Counted from the stretch's first letter, positions 22,892 to 32,672 are shown. The stretch: 64,000 nucleotides of DNA from Streptomyces sp. Tu 3180 (GCF_009852415.1 NZ_WOXS01000002.1:7356001-7420000), one strand, 5' to 3'. Translations and numbers: made by a program. The notes: generated by a model from the letters alone, not told the origin.

Positions 22892-24886
22892 TCACGCGGT
22901 GTGGATCTCCAGGGCGGTACGCACGGCGGACTCCACGGCCCCCTCGATCCACGCGGGCTTCACGGACGTGTGGTCCCCGGCGAAGTGCAACGGCCCTTCG
23001 CGCACGGGGACGGCGGGCAGCAGCTCCGTGTGCTGCCCGGGCAGCAGCACGGACGCCTCCCCGTAGGCGTAGGGGTCGCGCAGCCAGCTCTGCGTGCGGC
23101 CCGCGCCGGTGTAGAAGACCTCGATGCGCCGGCCGTAGACCTGCTGGAGGCCGCACAGCGCGCGCGGATACCGTGCGTCGTCGTCCAGGGAGTCCCAGCG
23201 CAGGGCGTCGTCCGCCCAGCTGTAGGAGGCCAGGACCACACCCCCCGCGCTGCCCGGAACCGGATGGGAGGGGTGGAACATGAACCGGTTGGCGTTGTCC
23301 GACACCGAGCCGCCGCCCACGACGCCGACCGCCTCCGGCTGGTCGCGCGTGATCGAGCGGTTGGCGGCGTAGTGGGTGCGCTGGCCCGCTGTGATGTGCC
23401 CGGCGGGCACGGAGGGGTGGGCGCCGAGCAGACTGCCGTCCGCGGCGGCGCGGCCGGTGCGGTAGGCGTCGTACAGATCCGGGTCGACGGCGCGCAGCTC
23501 CCTCTTCCAGTCCGCCTCGTCGAACTCCCACCAACGACGGCTGAACTCCAGCAGCACCTTGGTCGCGCTGTCGTAGTGCAGTTCGCAGACCGCCCGGCGC
23601 TTGCCGTACGACAGGGGCGGGTCGACCTGCACGTGGCGCAGCCCGGAGAACGGCACCGTGACCACGGCGACGTCCGCGGTGAACTGTTCGCGTACGACGG
23701 GACCGCCGCGGCCCTCCGACACGGTGTCCACCCACACGTGCGGACCCTTGCCCCGGACGTGCCCGGTGTCCGGGGAGGGACGGTCCGGGTGGTGGTACTC
23801 GATGCGTGTGACACGGCGGTCGAACCGCACGTCCTCCCGCACGCGTTCCAGCAGGGCGTCCGGCAGTACGGCCGTGCCGCCCTCCAGCTCGTAGAAGGGC
23901 GTGTCGGGGCTGATCAGGGAGGAGCCGATGAAACTGTGGATGAAGGACAGGGGAAGGCGTGAGGTGAGGTTCTCCAGGGTGCCGATCAGGTCGACGGTCC
24001 GTTCGTCGAGGCCGGCGTGCTCGGTCAGGAAGCGGAACATCGACCAGTCACCGAACCGCTGCACCACGCGGGCCCAGCCCCGCAACTGCTCCGGGAGCGG
24101 CTTCCCGACCCGCTTGCCGTCGCGGCCGACGTGACTGAACTCGTCGCGCACCGGATCCAGCGCGGAGCGCAGGACGGCGGCGGCGGGGGTGTCCCAGTGG
24201 GCCCGGGGGACACCGAACGACCGGTTCACGCGCCGGGGCGCGCGGGCGTAGTCGGCGCGCCGCACGCGGACACCGTTGACGTGGATCCAGGTGCGGTGGG
24301 CGGGACGTCCCCCGCCGTCGACGTCGACGTAGTGGAAACGCCGCTTCTTCAGGCCGAACTGGTCGATCAGCTCCATCACCAGGGGGTGGCTGCCCGGGAT
24401 GCGCATCGCGCCCGCCTCGGCGTACTGGCGGGGATCGGCGAAGGGCTGCTCGGCGCGTTCGTGGCCGCCGCTGCGGAAGGTCTTGACGCGCCCGCCCGCC
24501 CGGTTGCCGTTGGCCTCCAGCACCGTCACCCGGTGACCTGCCCCCTTCAGCAGCCAGGCGGCCACGAGACCGGCCGGGCCGGCACCGATGACCAGGACGT
24601 CCTTGGGCCGTGCCCGTCGCTGGGCCGGCAGTCCCTTCCGGAGGACGTTCTGGTAACGCGGGACGAGGGGGCGGTCGTCGGAGTCCAGGACGAGGAGTGC
24701 GCGGGCGACGGCCAGGCACCGGTCGAAGTCGGCGCCGCGCCTGCCGGCCGGGGCGGCCGGTGCGGGCAGCGCCGCGGCGACGCCGCCGGTCAGGGCCGTG
24801 GCCACCGTGGCCGTGCCGGCCACCGCCGCGAAACTCCTCCGGGAGAAGCCGCCGTCCGGACGCACCACTGCGTGATCTTCAGTCAT
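22892..24886 (-). CDS. Tat-exported FAD-dependent L-amino-acid / amine oxidase
   Basis: The 664-residue flavoprotein begins with a twin-arginine signal (SRRSFAAVAG at residues 15-24, then a hydrophobic stretch and an Ala-Pro-rich region). The FAD Rossmann motif is VLVIGAGPAGLVAAWLL, followed by GGRVKTFR and NQ-type amine-oxidase blocks. The C-terminal FAD motif is PLHFAGDHTSVKPAWIEGAVES. Size and layout match secreted Streptomyces L-amino-acid oxidases such as L-glutamate oxidase, but the amino-acid preference cannot be read from the sequence. The product would be extracellular and release peroxide and ammonia. It is divergent from the ion-channel gene. Confidence 0.88.
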   Translation of the reverse strand: MTEDHAVVRPDGGFSRRSFAAVAGTATVATALTGGVAAALPAPAAPAGRRGADFDRCLAVARALLVLDSDDRPLVPRYQNVLRKGLPAQRRARPKDVLVIGAGPAGLVAAWLLKGAGHRVTVLEANGNRAGGRVKTFRSGGHERAEQPFADPRQYAEAGAMRIPGSHPLVMELIDQFGLKKRRFHYVDVDGGGRPAHRTWIHVNGVRVRRADYARAPRRVNRSFGVPRAHWDTPAAAVLRSALDPVRDEFSHVGRDGKRVGKPLPEQLRGWARVVQRFGDWSMFRFLTEHAGLDERTVDLIGTLENLTSRLPLSFIHSFIGSSLISPDTPFYELEGGTAVLPDALLERVREDVRFDRRVTRIEYHHPDRPSPDTGHVRGKGPHVWVDTVSEGRGGPVVREQFTADVAVVTVPFSGLRHVQVDPPLSYGKRRAVCELHYDSATKVLLEFSRRWWEFDEADWKRELRAVDPDLYDAYRTGRAAADGSLLGAHPSVPAGHITAGQRTHYAANRSITRDQPEAVGVVGGGSVSDNANRFMFHPSHPVPGSAGGVVLASYSWADDALRWDSLDDDARYPRALCGLQQVYGRRIEVFYTGAGRTQSWLRDPYAYGEASVLLPGQHTELLPAVPVREGPLHFAGDHTSVKPAWIEGAVESAVRTALEIHTA

Positions 24887-25176
24887 GGCGGCCTTTGTAC
24901 CGACGGCCGTGACCGGGCACCCGTCCTTCGCTCCGGCGTTGACCCGAAGGAGCTAAGCGGCGGCGAACCCTGACGTCACGGCGGATCCGCCGAGGTGAAC
25001 GGCCTGGCAGACCCGAAGGGATGAACGCCGCGCGAGCTCCGTCCGACGCGGTGACCGATCCCCCACACTGCGACGTGCGGATCCACATCCGTGCTCTCCG
25101 GCGGGCCCGCGCGGCGCATCGCGTACGCGGCGCCGACGCGGCCCTGCGGGAGTTCGGGGCGAGGGAGGGGGGAAGG
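24887..25176. other. Divergent spacer between oxidase and ion-channel genes
   Basis: These 290 bases must hold both promoters. An in-frame ATG at 25021 could extend the channel protein by 52 residues, but the extension is Arg/Ala-rich without family character. I saw no clear operator, RNA gene or terminator. Confidence 0.4.
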
Positions 25177-27140
25177 ATGGCGCAGCGGCGCACTCCGTTC
25201 GGTGACAGGGCCCGCTACTGGTTCGACAGCACGCTGGCCCGCGGTGCCGCCGCCCTCGTCGGCTGGATGGCGCTGCTGTGCCTGGCCGTCGTCGTCCCGG
25301 CCAGTGCGGTGCTGGTGTGGACCGACCCCGGCGTGCCGGCGTCCCTGACGGACCGGCTGGCGCAGGTGTGGCACCTCACCGGGGAGACGCTGCGGCTGGG
25401 CGGTGCGACGGGCACGCCGCTGCGGGTGGCGATGTCGGTGCTGCTCGCACTGGTCACCCTGCTGTACGTCTCGACGCTCGTCGGCCTGATCACGACGGCG
25501 CTCACGGAGCGGCTCACCGCGCTGCGGCGGGGCCGTTCCACCGTGCTCGAACACGGGCACGCCGTGGTCCTGGGATTGTCCGAGCAGGTCTTCACGGTGG
25601 TCAGCGAGCTGGTGGCCGCCAACGCCAACCAGCGGCGCGCCGCGGTGGCGGTGCTGGCCGACCGGGACAAGACCCTCATGGAGGAGGCTCTGAGCACGAA
25701 GGTGGGCCCTGCCGGCCGTACGCGGCTGATCTGCCGCAGCGGCCCCACCACCGACCCGGCCGTGCTCTCCCTGACCAGCCCGGCCACGGCCGGTGTCGTG
25801 CTGGTCCTGCCCCACGACGAGCCCGACGCCGATGCCGAGGTGGTCAGGACACTGCTGGCGCTCAGGGCGGCCCTGGCCGGGGAGGGAGACCGTCCGCCCG
25901 TCGTCGCCGCCGTCCGGGACGACCGGTACCGCCTGGCCGCCCGTCTCGCCGCCGGACCGGGCGGCGTCGTCCTGGAGAGCGACACCGTCACCGCCCGGCT
26001 GATCGTCCAGGCCGCCTGCCGCCCCGGGCTCTCCCTGGTGCACCAGGAACTCCTCGACTTCGCCGGCGACGAGTTCTACCTGATCACCGAACCGGCCCTG
26101 GCCGGCCGCCCGTTCGGCGACGCGCTGCTGTCCTACCCGGCCTCGAGCGTCGTCGGGATGATGCGAGGGGACACCCCCTGCTCAACCCGCCGCCGGAGAC
26201 CCCCATCGCCCCGGACGACCTGCTCGTCGTCATCTCCCGCGACGACGACACGGCCCGGCCGGCCGACTGCGCGGAGTTGGTCGAGGAGGCTTTGACGGCA
26301 TCCGGCCCTCCGACGCCCGCGCGGGCGGAGCGGGTCCTCCTGCTGGGCTGGAACCGTCGGGCGCCGCTCATGATCGACCAGCTGCGACGCCGCGCCCGGC
26401 CCGGATCGGTCGTCGACGTGGTGGCCGACCACGGCGAAGCGACGGTCCGGCAGGTGAACGAGGCCGAGGCGAACGGCGGTTCCGGCCTGGTCCTGACGCT
26501 TCACCACGGGGACGTCACCCGTCCCGAGACCCTGCGACGCCTGGACGTCCACTCCTACGACAGCGTGATCGTGCTCGGCCGGGACCCCGTTCCCGGACAG
26601 CCGCCGGACGACCCCGACAACCACACGCTCGTCACCCTCCTGCTGCTGCGCCGGCTGGAGGAGGCCACCGGGCGCGAACTGCCGGTCGTCACCGAACTGA
26701 CCGACGACCGGAACCGGGCACTGGCCCCCGTCGGCCCCGGGGCCGACGTGATCATCAGCGGCAAACTCATCGGCCTGCTCATGGCACAGATCTCCCAGAA
26801 CCGGCACCTGGCGGCGGTGTTCGAGGAACTGTTCTCCGCGGACGGCGCCGGGGTCCGCCTGCGTCCGGCCACCGACTACGTGCTGCCCGGGTGCGAGACG
26901 TCCTTCGCCACGGCAGTGGCGGCGGCACGTCGTCGCGGCGAATGCGCCATCGGCTACCGAAGCCACGACGACTCGTCGACGAGCCCCGGCTACGGCGTGC
27001 GGATCAATCCGCCCAAGGACGAGCGGCGCCGCTGGACGGCCGAGGACGAAGTGGTCGTCATCGGCGGGGGAGGAGGCGCGGCAGGAGAAGGCCGAGGGGG
27101 AAGGGGGTCCGACCCGCCGCACCCGGGGGACCCGATCTGA
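25177..27140 (+). CDS. CASTOR/POLLUX-type ion channel protein, broken by an apparent one-base frameshift
   Basis: A potassium-channel-like protein of about 654 residues when repaired. It has two N-terminal membrane segments (AAALVGWMALLCLAVVVPAS and VAMSVLLALVTLLYVSTLV), then tandem RCK-like Rossmann domains (HGHAVVLGLSEQVFTVVSEL; AERVLLLGWNRRAPLMIDQL), as in the plant CASTOR/POLLUX and bacterial homologues. The N-terminal frame ends at SSVVGMMRGDTP; the C-terminal frame resumes at LLNPPPETPIAPDDLLVVIS. One extra C in the five-C run at 26174-26178 joins them. The start is the ATG at 25177 after GGAAGG. Confidence 0.85.
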
Positions 27141-27448
27141 TGGCCGGGGAGCCCACGGGTCCCGCGGCCCCCCGGAAGCCGCGGCGTACCGGGAGCGCCG
27201 TGAACCGCACACGCGCCGCGCGGACCAGCGGATCACCTCCGACGGACCCGGAGCCGAGCCGTTCACACCACTGCGGCAGGCCGTCGAGCCGGCCGACGAG
27301 GCGTCGAGGGCCGGCTCGGCCTGGAACGCCACCACGGCCGCACCCCCGTCGGCGTCGTCGCCCGCGTCATGCAGCGCACCCTCACGCCGACCACCGCCGT
27401 CCGGCACGACGACCGGAGCGGACAGCCCGTCCCGCGCTCACTGACCGC
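27141..27448 (+). other. Spacer with a possible degraded or frameshifted small gene
   Basis: No intact gene is visible. Protein-like stretches can be read across three plus-strand frames from the ATG at 27140 (MAGEPTGPAA; then AAYRERREPHTRRADQRI; then VEGRLGLERHHGRTPVGVV). They would join if one base were restored near 27175 and another near 27302. I recognise no family, and the last frame runs into sequence antisense to the VOC gene. Confidence 0.2.
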
Positions 27449-27874
27449 CTACGACCACTGTTCCCCGGGACCGATCGTCCGGTGGGACGGTGCCAGGGTG
27501 CGCAGGACATCGAACGCGTTGCCCCCGGGATCGGCCATGACCACCCAGCTCCGGCCGGGACCCTGGCCCACGTCGGCCTCGGCGGCGCCGAGGCCGGGCA
27601 GTCCGGCCACCTCGTCGTCGGTACTGCGGTCGATCGGGCCGACGCCGAGGTGGAGCCGGTTCTTCACGGTCTTGCCCTCGGGCACCCGGACGAACACCGG
27701 GGTGGGCGGCATCCGGCGGGCCCGGACCTCCTCGACGGTCGGCACCCAGGAGCCGATCCCGGCCTCGCCCTCGCTCCGGTCGATCACCTCGAAGGCCAGG
27801 ACCGCGCACCAGAAGGCCGCGAGCCGCTCCGGAGCGTGGCAGTCGACAACCCACCCGGTGAACCTACTGGTCAT
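27449..27874 (-). CDS. VOC-family (glyoxalase/bleomycin-resistance fold) protein
   Basis: A 141-residue protein with the vicinal-oxygen-chelate fold: FTGWVVDCHAPERLAAFWCA opens the first beta-alpha-beta-beta-beta unit, and KNRLHLGV and WVVMADPGGNAFDVL carry the second. His and Asp/Glu positions fit a metal site only partly, so the function could be binding rather than catalysis. It starts at the ATG at 27874 after GGGGGAG. It stands alone, and nothing nearby indicates a substrate. Confidence 0.8.
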   Translation of the reverse strand: MTSRFTGWVVDCHAPERLAAFWCAVLAFEVIDRSEGEAGIGSWVPTVEEVRARRMPPTPVFVRVPEGKTVKNRLHLGVGPIDRSTDDEVAGLPGLGAAEADVGQGPGRSWVVMADPGGNAFDVLRTLAPSHRTIGPGEQWS

Positions 27875-28412
27875 TACTCCCCCGGACAGTACGGACGGGA
27901 GCTCGGCCCATGAGGCCGCGCCGCCCTTCGGGACCGTGAAATGCTCGGCTCCGTCTCCCGTCCGGTGGTGACGGCACGTCATGACGGCCACGGACAGGCC
28001 CTCGGCTCCGGAGCCGCAGGCCCGCGTCCCCGCGGCCGGCCTTCCCGGGACCGACCGGTCGGCTCGGCGTCCGGTCGTGGGAGTCCGGCGCGACAAGGCC
28101 GAGGACCCGGTGCGATGTCGTCCGCCGCGGAACATCCAGGTCGGATCACCGGCCCCGCTCTCCGCGAGGTGGAGCTGCCCGGCCTTCACGATCCGGCACC
28201 GCCGAAGGCGAGAGGGAGCCGTTCGTCCGGCAGGCCTTCCACCGGCGCACGGATGCTTGCACGAGGGTGAACGCCGGTGCGGGTGCCCGGCAGCCGTGCC
28301 CCGCCGGGGACCCTCGACGGCCGGCCCGTGTGCGCCGTACGGTCGGCGACGATCACACCGGACCGGCCGGGCGCGCGATCCCGGCCGCGGGAAGGAAGGG
28401 CGGGGAGCGCCG
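27875..28412. other. 538-base spacer before the thioesterase gene
   Basis: Open frames here are Arg/Pro-rich shadows without family character in either direction. It presumably contains the promoters of the divergent VOC and thioesterase genes and marks the left border of the peptide cluster. No RNA gene or repeat was seen. Confidence 0.4.
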
Positions 28413-29165
28413 ATGGAGTACAAGGACCCCTGGATCAGACCACTGCGCGGTGCCGGAGCACCTCGCGCGCGCGTGCTCTTCTTTCCGCACGCCGGCGGCA
28501 CCGCCGCGTTCTACGCGCCGTTCGCGCGCCGGTTCCCCGAGGGGTACGACGTCGCGGCCGTTCAGTACCCGGGGCGGCAGGAGCGCATGGGTGAACCGTT
28601 CGTGACGACCGTCGAAGGACTCGCCGACCGGCTGGTGCCGTCCTTACGGCGACGGGCGGCGGAACCCGTGCCGCTCGTGCTCGTCGGCCACAGCATGGGG
28701 GCGTCCGTCGCCTTCGAGTCGATGCTCCGGCTCGGGCGCGACCGGTTGACGGCGCACTGCCGTCTCGTGGTGTCCGGCCGGACCGCCCCCTCGGTACCGC
28801 GTGTGATCCCCGCCCCCGACTCCGACCAGGAGATCCTCGACCACCTCGCCGGTCTCGGCGGCACCGATCCGGCGGTCGTCCGCGACCCGGACCTCATGGA
28901 CCTGTTCCTGCCCGTCCTGCGCAATGACTACCGGGCGGTCGCCCGGTACCGTCCGGTCCCCGGCGCCGCGGTGGACACGCCCGTCCTCTGCCTGACGGGG
29001 GACCGGGACCCGCAGGTCGCACCGGAGGAGGCCGCCGCCTGGAAGCGGCACACCACGGCCGGTTTCCGGCTGGAGGTCCTGCCCGGGGAGCACTTCTACC
29101 TGATGGACCATCAGGACACCGTCGTACGGCTCGTCGTCGGGTCCGCGGGCGTCGGCGGACGATGA
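28413..29165 (+). CDS. Type II thioesterase
   Basis: The 250-residue alpha/beta hydrolase is of the NRPS/PKS editing type, which removes wrong or stalled acyl groups from carrier proteins. It has FFPHAGGTAAFY, the nucleophile elbow GHSMGA (Ser94), QYPGRQERMGEP, the likely catalytic Asp near 199 (TGDRDP) and His227 (GEHFYL). It begins at the ATG at 28413 with GGGGAG five bases upstream. It is the first gene of the peptide cluster on this side and co-directional with the NRPS genes. Confidence 0.93.
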   Translation: MEYKDPWIRPLRGAGAPRARVLFFPHAGGTAAFYAPFARRFPEGYDVAAVQYPGRQERMGEPFVTTVEGLADRLVPSLRRRAAEPVPLVLVGHSMGASVAFESMLRLGRDRLTAHCRLVVSGRTAPSVPRVIPAPDSDQEILDHLAGLGGTDPAVVRDPDLMDLFLPVLRNDYRAVARYRPVPGAAVDTPVLCLTGDRDPQVAPEEAAAWKRHTTAGFRLEVLPGEHFYLMDHQDTVVRLVVGSAGVGGR

Positions 29166-29171
29166 GGGGCG

Positions 29172-29196
29172 GCGCCCCCGCGGTTCGCGGGGGCGC
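29172..29196 (+). terminator. Perfect hairpin after the type II thioesterase
   Basis: GCGCCCCCGCG-GTT-CGCGGGGGCGC forms an 11-base-pair stem with a three-base loop, six bases after the stop. It suggests the thioesterase is transcribed separately from the P450-NRPS operon. Confidence 0.75.
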
Positions 29197-30026
29197 ACGG
29201 CGCGGAGTACGGGGGCGTACGCCCGCGCACGCGTGATGCCGGTGAGCGCCGGTGACTTCCTCCGCGCACCAAGACGTTCCCCCGGGCCGGGTGCTCACCG
29301 GGGGCCCGTGCCGCGCGGAGTCCAGGCGCGCCGCCGTTCGGTCCGGCCGGAACCCGCGGGGTGACGTCCACGCGTCCGGGGCGAATGGTGCAGGTGGCGA
29401 CGGTCGTGGCCCGCTGGGCGAAAGAGAAAGTCAACTTTTCACTCAGGCGGGGAGTTTGAGTGTGGAACGACGGGATACACGCGTGTCGCAGTGGGTCGTC
29501 GGCAGGTCATCTCCCCTTCAATTCCGGGGGGTTGCCATTCTGTGACCGAACGTGAAAACTGTGAGCGCATTCGGCCCGGACAGATCGCGCCGAAGCGTCT
29601 TTTTGGCGCGCAAAGCACTACATCATGGGACAGGGGAGTCCTGCGCGGGCCGCTGCGCGGGAGAAGTCGCTGGGGGATGGGTGATGTCTGCTTGGTGCCC
29701 GAGGCGTGTGTCGCCGGGTCGCGGGCGTGCGGGTCGGCCGGCCGTGCGCCGGACGCCCGGACCGCTCGGAACCGCCGCCCCTCCGTACGGCACCTGCCCC
29801 CGGGTCTGTTGACGCCCCGGGAGGTCACCGGCACTCCGTGAGGGGAGGACGGGCGGACGCTTCCGAGCGGCGACCGGCCCGGCCCGACCACGGATCGGCC
29901 ACCTGACGCGGAGCGAAGGCTGCCGCGTGTGCCGCACCCGTTGACCACACCCGTGACAGCCACGGCTTCCCGCCCGGCGAACCCGCAGCTCCGTCGTGCC
30001 CGCGTGTCCTCATCCAAGGAGAAACG
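29197..30026 (+). promoter_or_regulatory. 830-base non-coding region upstream of the P450-NRPS operon
   Basis: No credible gene is seen on either strand. The stretch 29,420-29,640 is clearly less GC-rich than its surroundings (for example AAAGAGAAAGTCAACTTTTC), typical of a promoter in this genome. An inverted repeat CACTCA-N11-TGAGTG lies at 29440-29462. This is the likely main promoter and regulator-binding region of the peptide operon. A small coding leader cannot be excluded. Confidence 0.5.
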
Positions 30027-31235
30027 GTGACCAGCACACAACCGACCGCGACCGGATCCCCCCTGGAGGCGTTACCCGACCAGTGGCGGTCCTTGCGCGA
30101 GGCGGGCCCCGTGACCTACGACGAAGGGCAGGGGCAGTGGCGTGTCGTGGACCACCGGACGGTCTCCGCCGTTCTCGCCGACCCGGCGACGTACTCCTCC
30201 GACCTCACGTCGATCACCCCCACCCAGCAGGACTTCGAGGCCTTCCGGCAGGGCAACTTCGTCGGCATGGACCCGCCGGAACACCGCAAACTCCGCACCC
30301 TGGTGAGCCAGGCCTTCACCCCGAGAGTGGTCCAGGGGCTCGCACCGCGCATCGAGGCCGTGTGCGCGCGCCTGCTCGACGGGGTCGCCGACCGCGACCG
30401 GTTCGACCTGGTCGACACCCTCGCCTACCCCCTGCCGATCATCGTGATCGCCGAACTCCTCGGCGTCCCCGCCGACGACCACAGACTGTTCCAGGAGTGG
30501 GCCGGCACCCTCTTCGGCGGCGACCAGCTCGGCGACAGCCTCGACATGGCCGACCTGGAACGGGCGCTGGAGGCCATCGCCCCGACCGTGCGCGAGATGA
30601 ACGGCTACGTGCTGGACCACATCCGGCGCTGCCGCGCCCACCCGGGGGACGACCTCACCAGCAGACTCCTCACCGCCGAGGTGGACGGAGCGCGCCTGGC
30701 GGACGAGGAGATCGTCGGATTCGTCGCCCTGCTGCTGGTCGCCGGGCACATCACCACCACCGCGCTGCTCGGCAACGCCGTGGTCACCTTCGACCGGCAC
30801 CCCGGTGCCCTCGACGCACTGCGTGAGGACCCGGGCCGGCTGCCGGACGCCGTGGAGGAGGTGCTGCGCTGGCTGCCGCCCTTCCCCGAACTGGGGCGGC
30901 GCACCACCCGCCCGGTGCTGCTCGGCGGCCACGAGATCCCGGCCGACACCCTGTTGACGGCACACCTGGGCGCCGCCAACCGTGACCCCTCCCGCTTCAC
31001 GGCTCCGGACGTCTTCGACGTGACCCGCAGCCCGAACCCCCACCTGACCTTCGGCCACGGCATCCACTTCTGCTTCGGCGCACCTCTGGCCCGGCTGGAG
31101 GCACGGATCGCGCTGCATATGCTGATGGAACGTTTCCCCAGTATCACGGTCCCCTCCTACGACGACGTCGCGTACCAGAACCCGGCCGTCATCGTCGGCG
31201 TACGCCACCTGCCGATCGCCGTCACCAGACCGTGA
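30027..31235 (+). CDS. Cytochrome P450
   Basis: A 402-residue soluble bacterial P450. The haem-Cys is at 349 in FGHGIHFCFGAPLAR, ExxR is Glu278-Arg281 (VEEVLRW), and the I-helix reads LLLVAGHITTTALLGN, in which the acidic residue usually preceding the Thr is Ile242. It starts with GTG at 30027 after AAGGAGAAAC. As the first gene of the operon leading into the NRPS genes it probably hydroxylates or cross-links a residue, either free, carrier-bound or in the finished peptide. No ferredoxin gene is nearby. Confidence 0.93.
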   Translation: MTSTQPTATGSPLEALPDQWRSLREAGPVTYDEGQGQWRVVDHRTVSAVLADPATYSSDLTSITPTQQDFEAFRQGNFVGMDPPEHRKLRTLVSQAFTPRVVQGLAPRIEAVCARLLDGVADRDRFDLVDTLAYPLPIIVIAELLGVPADDHRLFQEWAGTLFGGDQLGDSLDMADLERALEAIAPTVREMNGYVLDHIRRCRAHPGDDLTSRLLTAEVDGARLADEEIVGFVALLLVAGHITTTALLGNAVVTFDRHPGALDALREDPGRLPDAVEEVLRWLPPFPELGRRTTRPVLLGGHEIPADTLLTAHLGAANRDPSRFTAPDVFDVTRSPNPHLTFGHGIHFCFGAPLARLEARIALHMLMERFPSITVPSYDDVAYQNPAVIVGVRHLPIAVTRP

Positions 31236-31322
31236 CGCCGCCGACGCGCGCATGCCCCACCGCTCACCCGGGGCCGGCCGCGTTCCCTCCCCGCACCCGT
31301 CCCCACCAGGAGTCACCTCCCC

Positions 31323-32672
31323 ATGCCCTACTCCACCGTCGCTCCGGCCACCGACCGGACATCGTCCCCGCTGCACCGGGAACTGCAGAGCCGGCTCGAC
31401 CTCCTCGCGCACGCCCACCGCGTCCCCGGCGCCCAACTGGCCGTCCACACCGGCACGCACACCCTCAGCGTGCACACCGGTACGGCCGACGCCCTGACGG
31501 GAACGCCGTTCACCGCGGACACGGCCGTACCCCTGGGCTCCGTCACCAAGCTCGGCACGGCCGCCGCCGTGCTGCTCCTCGTCGAGGACGGAGACCTCGG
31601 CCTCGACGAGCCCGTCGCCGAACTGCTGCCCGAGTTCGGGCCGTTACCCGAGGTGACGGTGCGTCACCTGCTCAGTCACACCGCCGGCCTGCCCACCGGG
31701 CCCGACTCCGACAGCGCCGCCGGCGCCACCGCCGCGCGCTACCTCTCGGCCGTCTGCACCGCGCAGTACGCCCTGTTCACGCCGGGAACCGGCTTCTCCT
31801 ACTCCAACGCCGGCTACGTCGCCGCCGGCCGGCTCGTGTCCGAAGTGACCGGCATGACCTGGCAGGAAGCGGTGCGGGCACTCCTCCTCGAACCGCTGGA
31901 CATCGTCCCCGCCTTCCTCGGCGACGCCGCCCCCGCGCGGCCGGCCGCCGCCGGCCACGCCCGCAACACGGCCACGGGCCTGGTGCGCCCGGCCCGCCAG
32001 AACCTCGCCCCGGTGGAGGCTCCGGCCGGAGCCCTGCTGGCGAGCGCCGAGGACCTGATGGCCCTGGGAAGGGCCCTCGTCGGCCGGTCCACCGTCCTGC
32101 CCGCGTCCGCCGCCGCCCTGATGCGCCGCCCCGAACCGGCCGCCGACCCCGGTGCCCTGGCGGACTCCTGGGGCCTGGGCCCGGCCCTCTTCGAGCAGGA
32201 CGGCCGCGTGTGGTGCGGCCACGACGGGAACGCCCAGGGAACCTCCTGCCATCTGCGGGCGGAGCCGGACAGCGGCGTGGTCGTCGCCTTCACCGGCAAC
32301 TCCGGCGGCGCCACCGCCCTGTGGCGGGACCTCGCCGCCGACCTCCTCCGGCTCACCGGCATACGCGTGCCGGCCGCCCCGGCCACCGCCCGCCGCGGCC
32401 CCGCCGTACCGCTGCCGGAGTGCGCCGGCACCTACCGCAACGGGGGCACCGAGTACACGGTCAAACTCGACGGGGACGGCGTGCCGACCCTGTCCGTCGA
32501 CGGCGACTGTCCCATCCCGCTGGTGTGCTACCCGGACCTGTCCTGCGACCTGGTCGACCCGGCGACGGGCCGGCACGAGCCCGGCGGCCGGTTCCACCGC
32601 GACCCCGCCACCGGGGCCATCGACCGCCTGCAGATATCCGGGCGCACCGCGCGCCGCACCGGCACCGTCTGA
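31323..32672 (+). CDS. PBP-type serine hydrolase (class C beta-lactamase fold), candidate trans-acting peptide cyclase/thioesterase
   Basis: This 449-residue protein has the penicillin-binding-protein fold, with catalytic Ser73-x-x-Lys76 (LGSVTKLG), Tyr160-Ser-Asn162 (FSYSNAGY) and a C-terminal lipocalin-like beta domain from about residue 355. No signal peptide or lipobox is seen, so it stays in the cytoplasm, unlike a beta-lactamase or cell-wall peptidase. Cytoplasmic PBP-type thioesterases such as SurE release and macrocyclise NRPS peptides in trans. The layout, length and position directly upstream of NRPS1 fit that group. A self-resistance or D-peptidase role is the alternative. Confidence 0.82.
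   Translation: MPYSTVAPATDRTSSPLHRELQSRLDLLAHAHRVPGAQLAVHTGTHTLSVHTGTADALTGTPFTADTAVPLGSVTKLGTAAAVLLLVEDGDLGLDEPVAELLPEFGPLPEVTVRHLLSHTAGLPTGPDSDSAAGATAARYLSAVCTAQYALFTPGTGFSYSNAGYVAAGRLVSEVTGMTWQEAVRALLLEPLDIVPAFLGDAAPARPAAAGHARNTATGLVRPARQNLAPVEAPAGALLASAEDLMALGRALVGRSTVLPASAAALMRRPEPAADPGALADSWGLGPALFEQDGRVWCGHDGNAQGTSCHLRAEPDSGVVVAFTGNSGGATALWRDLAADLLRLTGIRVPAAPATARRGPAVPLPECAGTYRNGGTEYTVKLDGDGVPTLSVDGDCPIPLVCYPDLSCDLVDPATGRHEPGGRFHRDPATGAIDRLQISGRTARRTGTV

Noticed and set aside
27875..28412. Small open frames before the type II thioesterase
   Set aside because: Composition is that of non-coding high-GC DNA, with no start signals and no recognisable family in any frame.
29553..29812. GTG-started frame MKTVSAFGPDRSRRSVFLAR in the P450 upstream region
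   Set aside because: It quickly becomes Arg/Gly/Pro-rich, has no clear ribosome-binding site and resembles no leader or precursor peptide I know.
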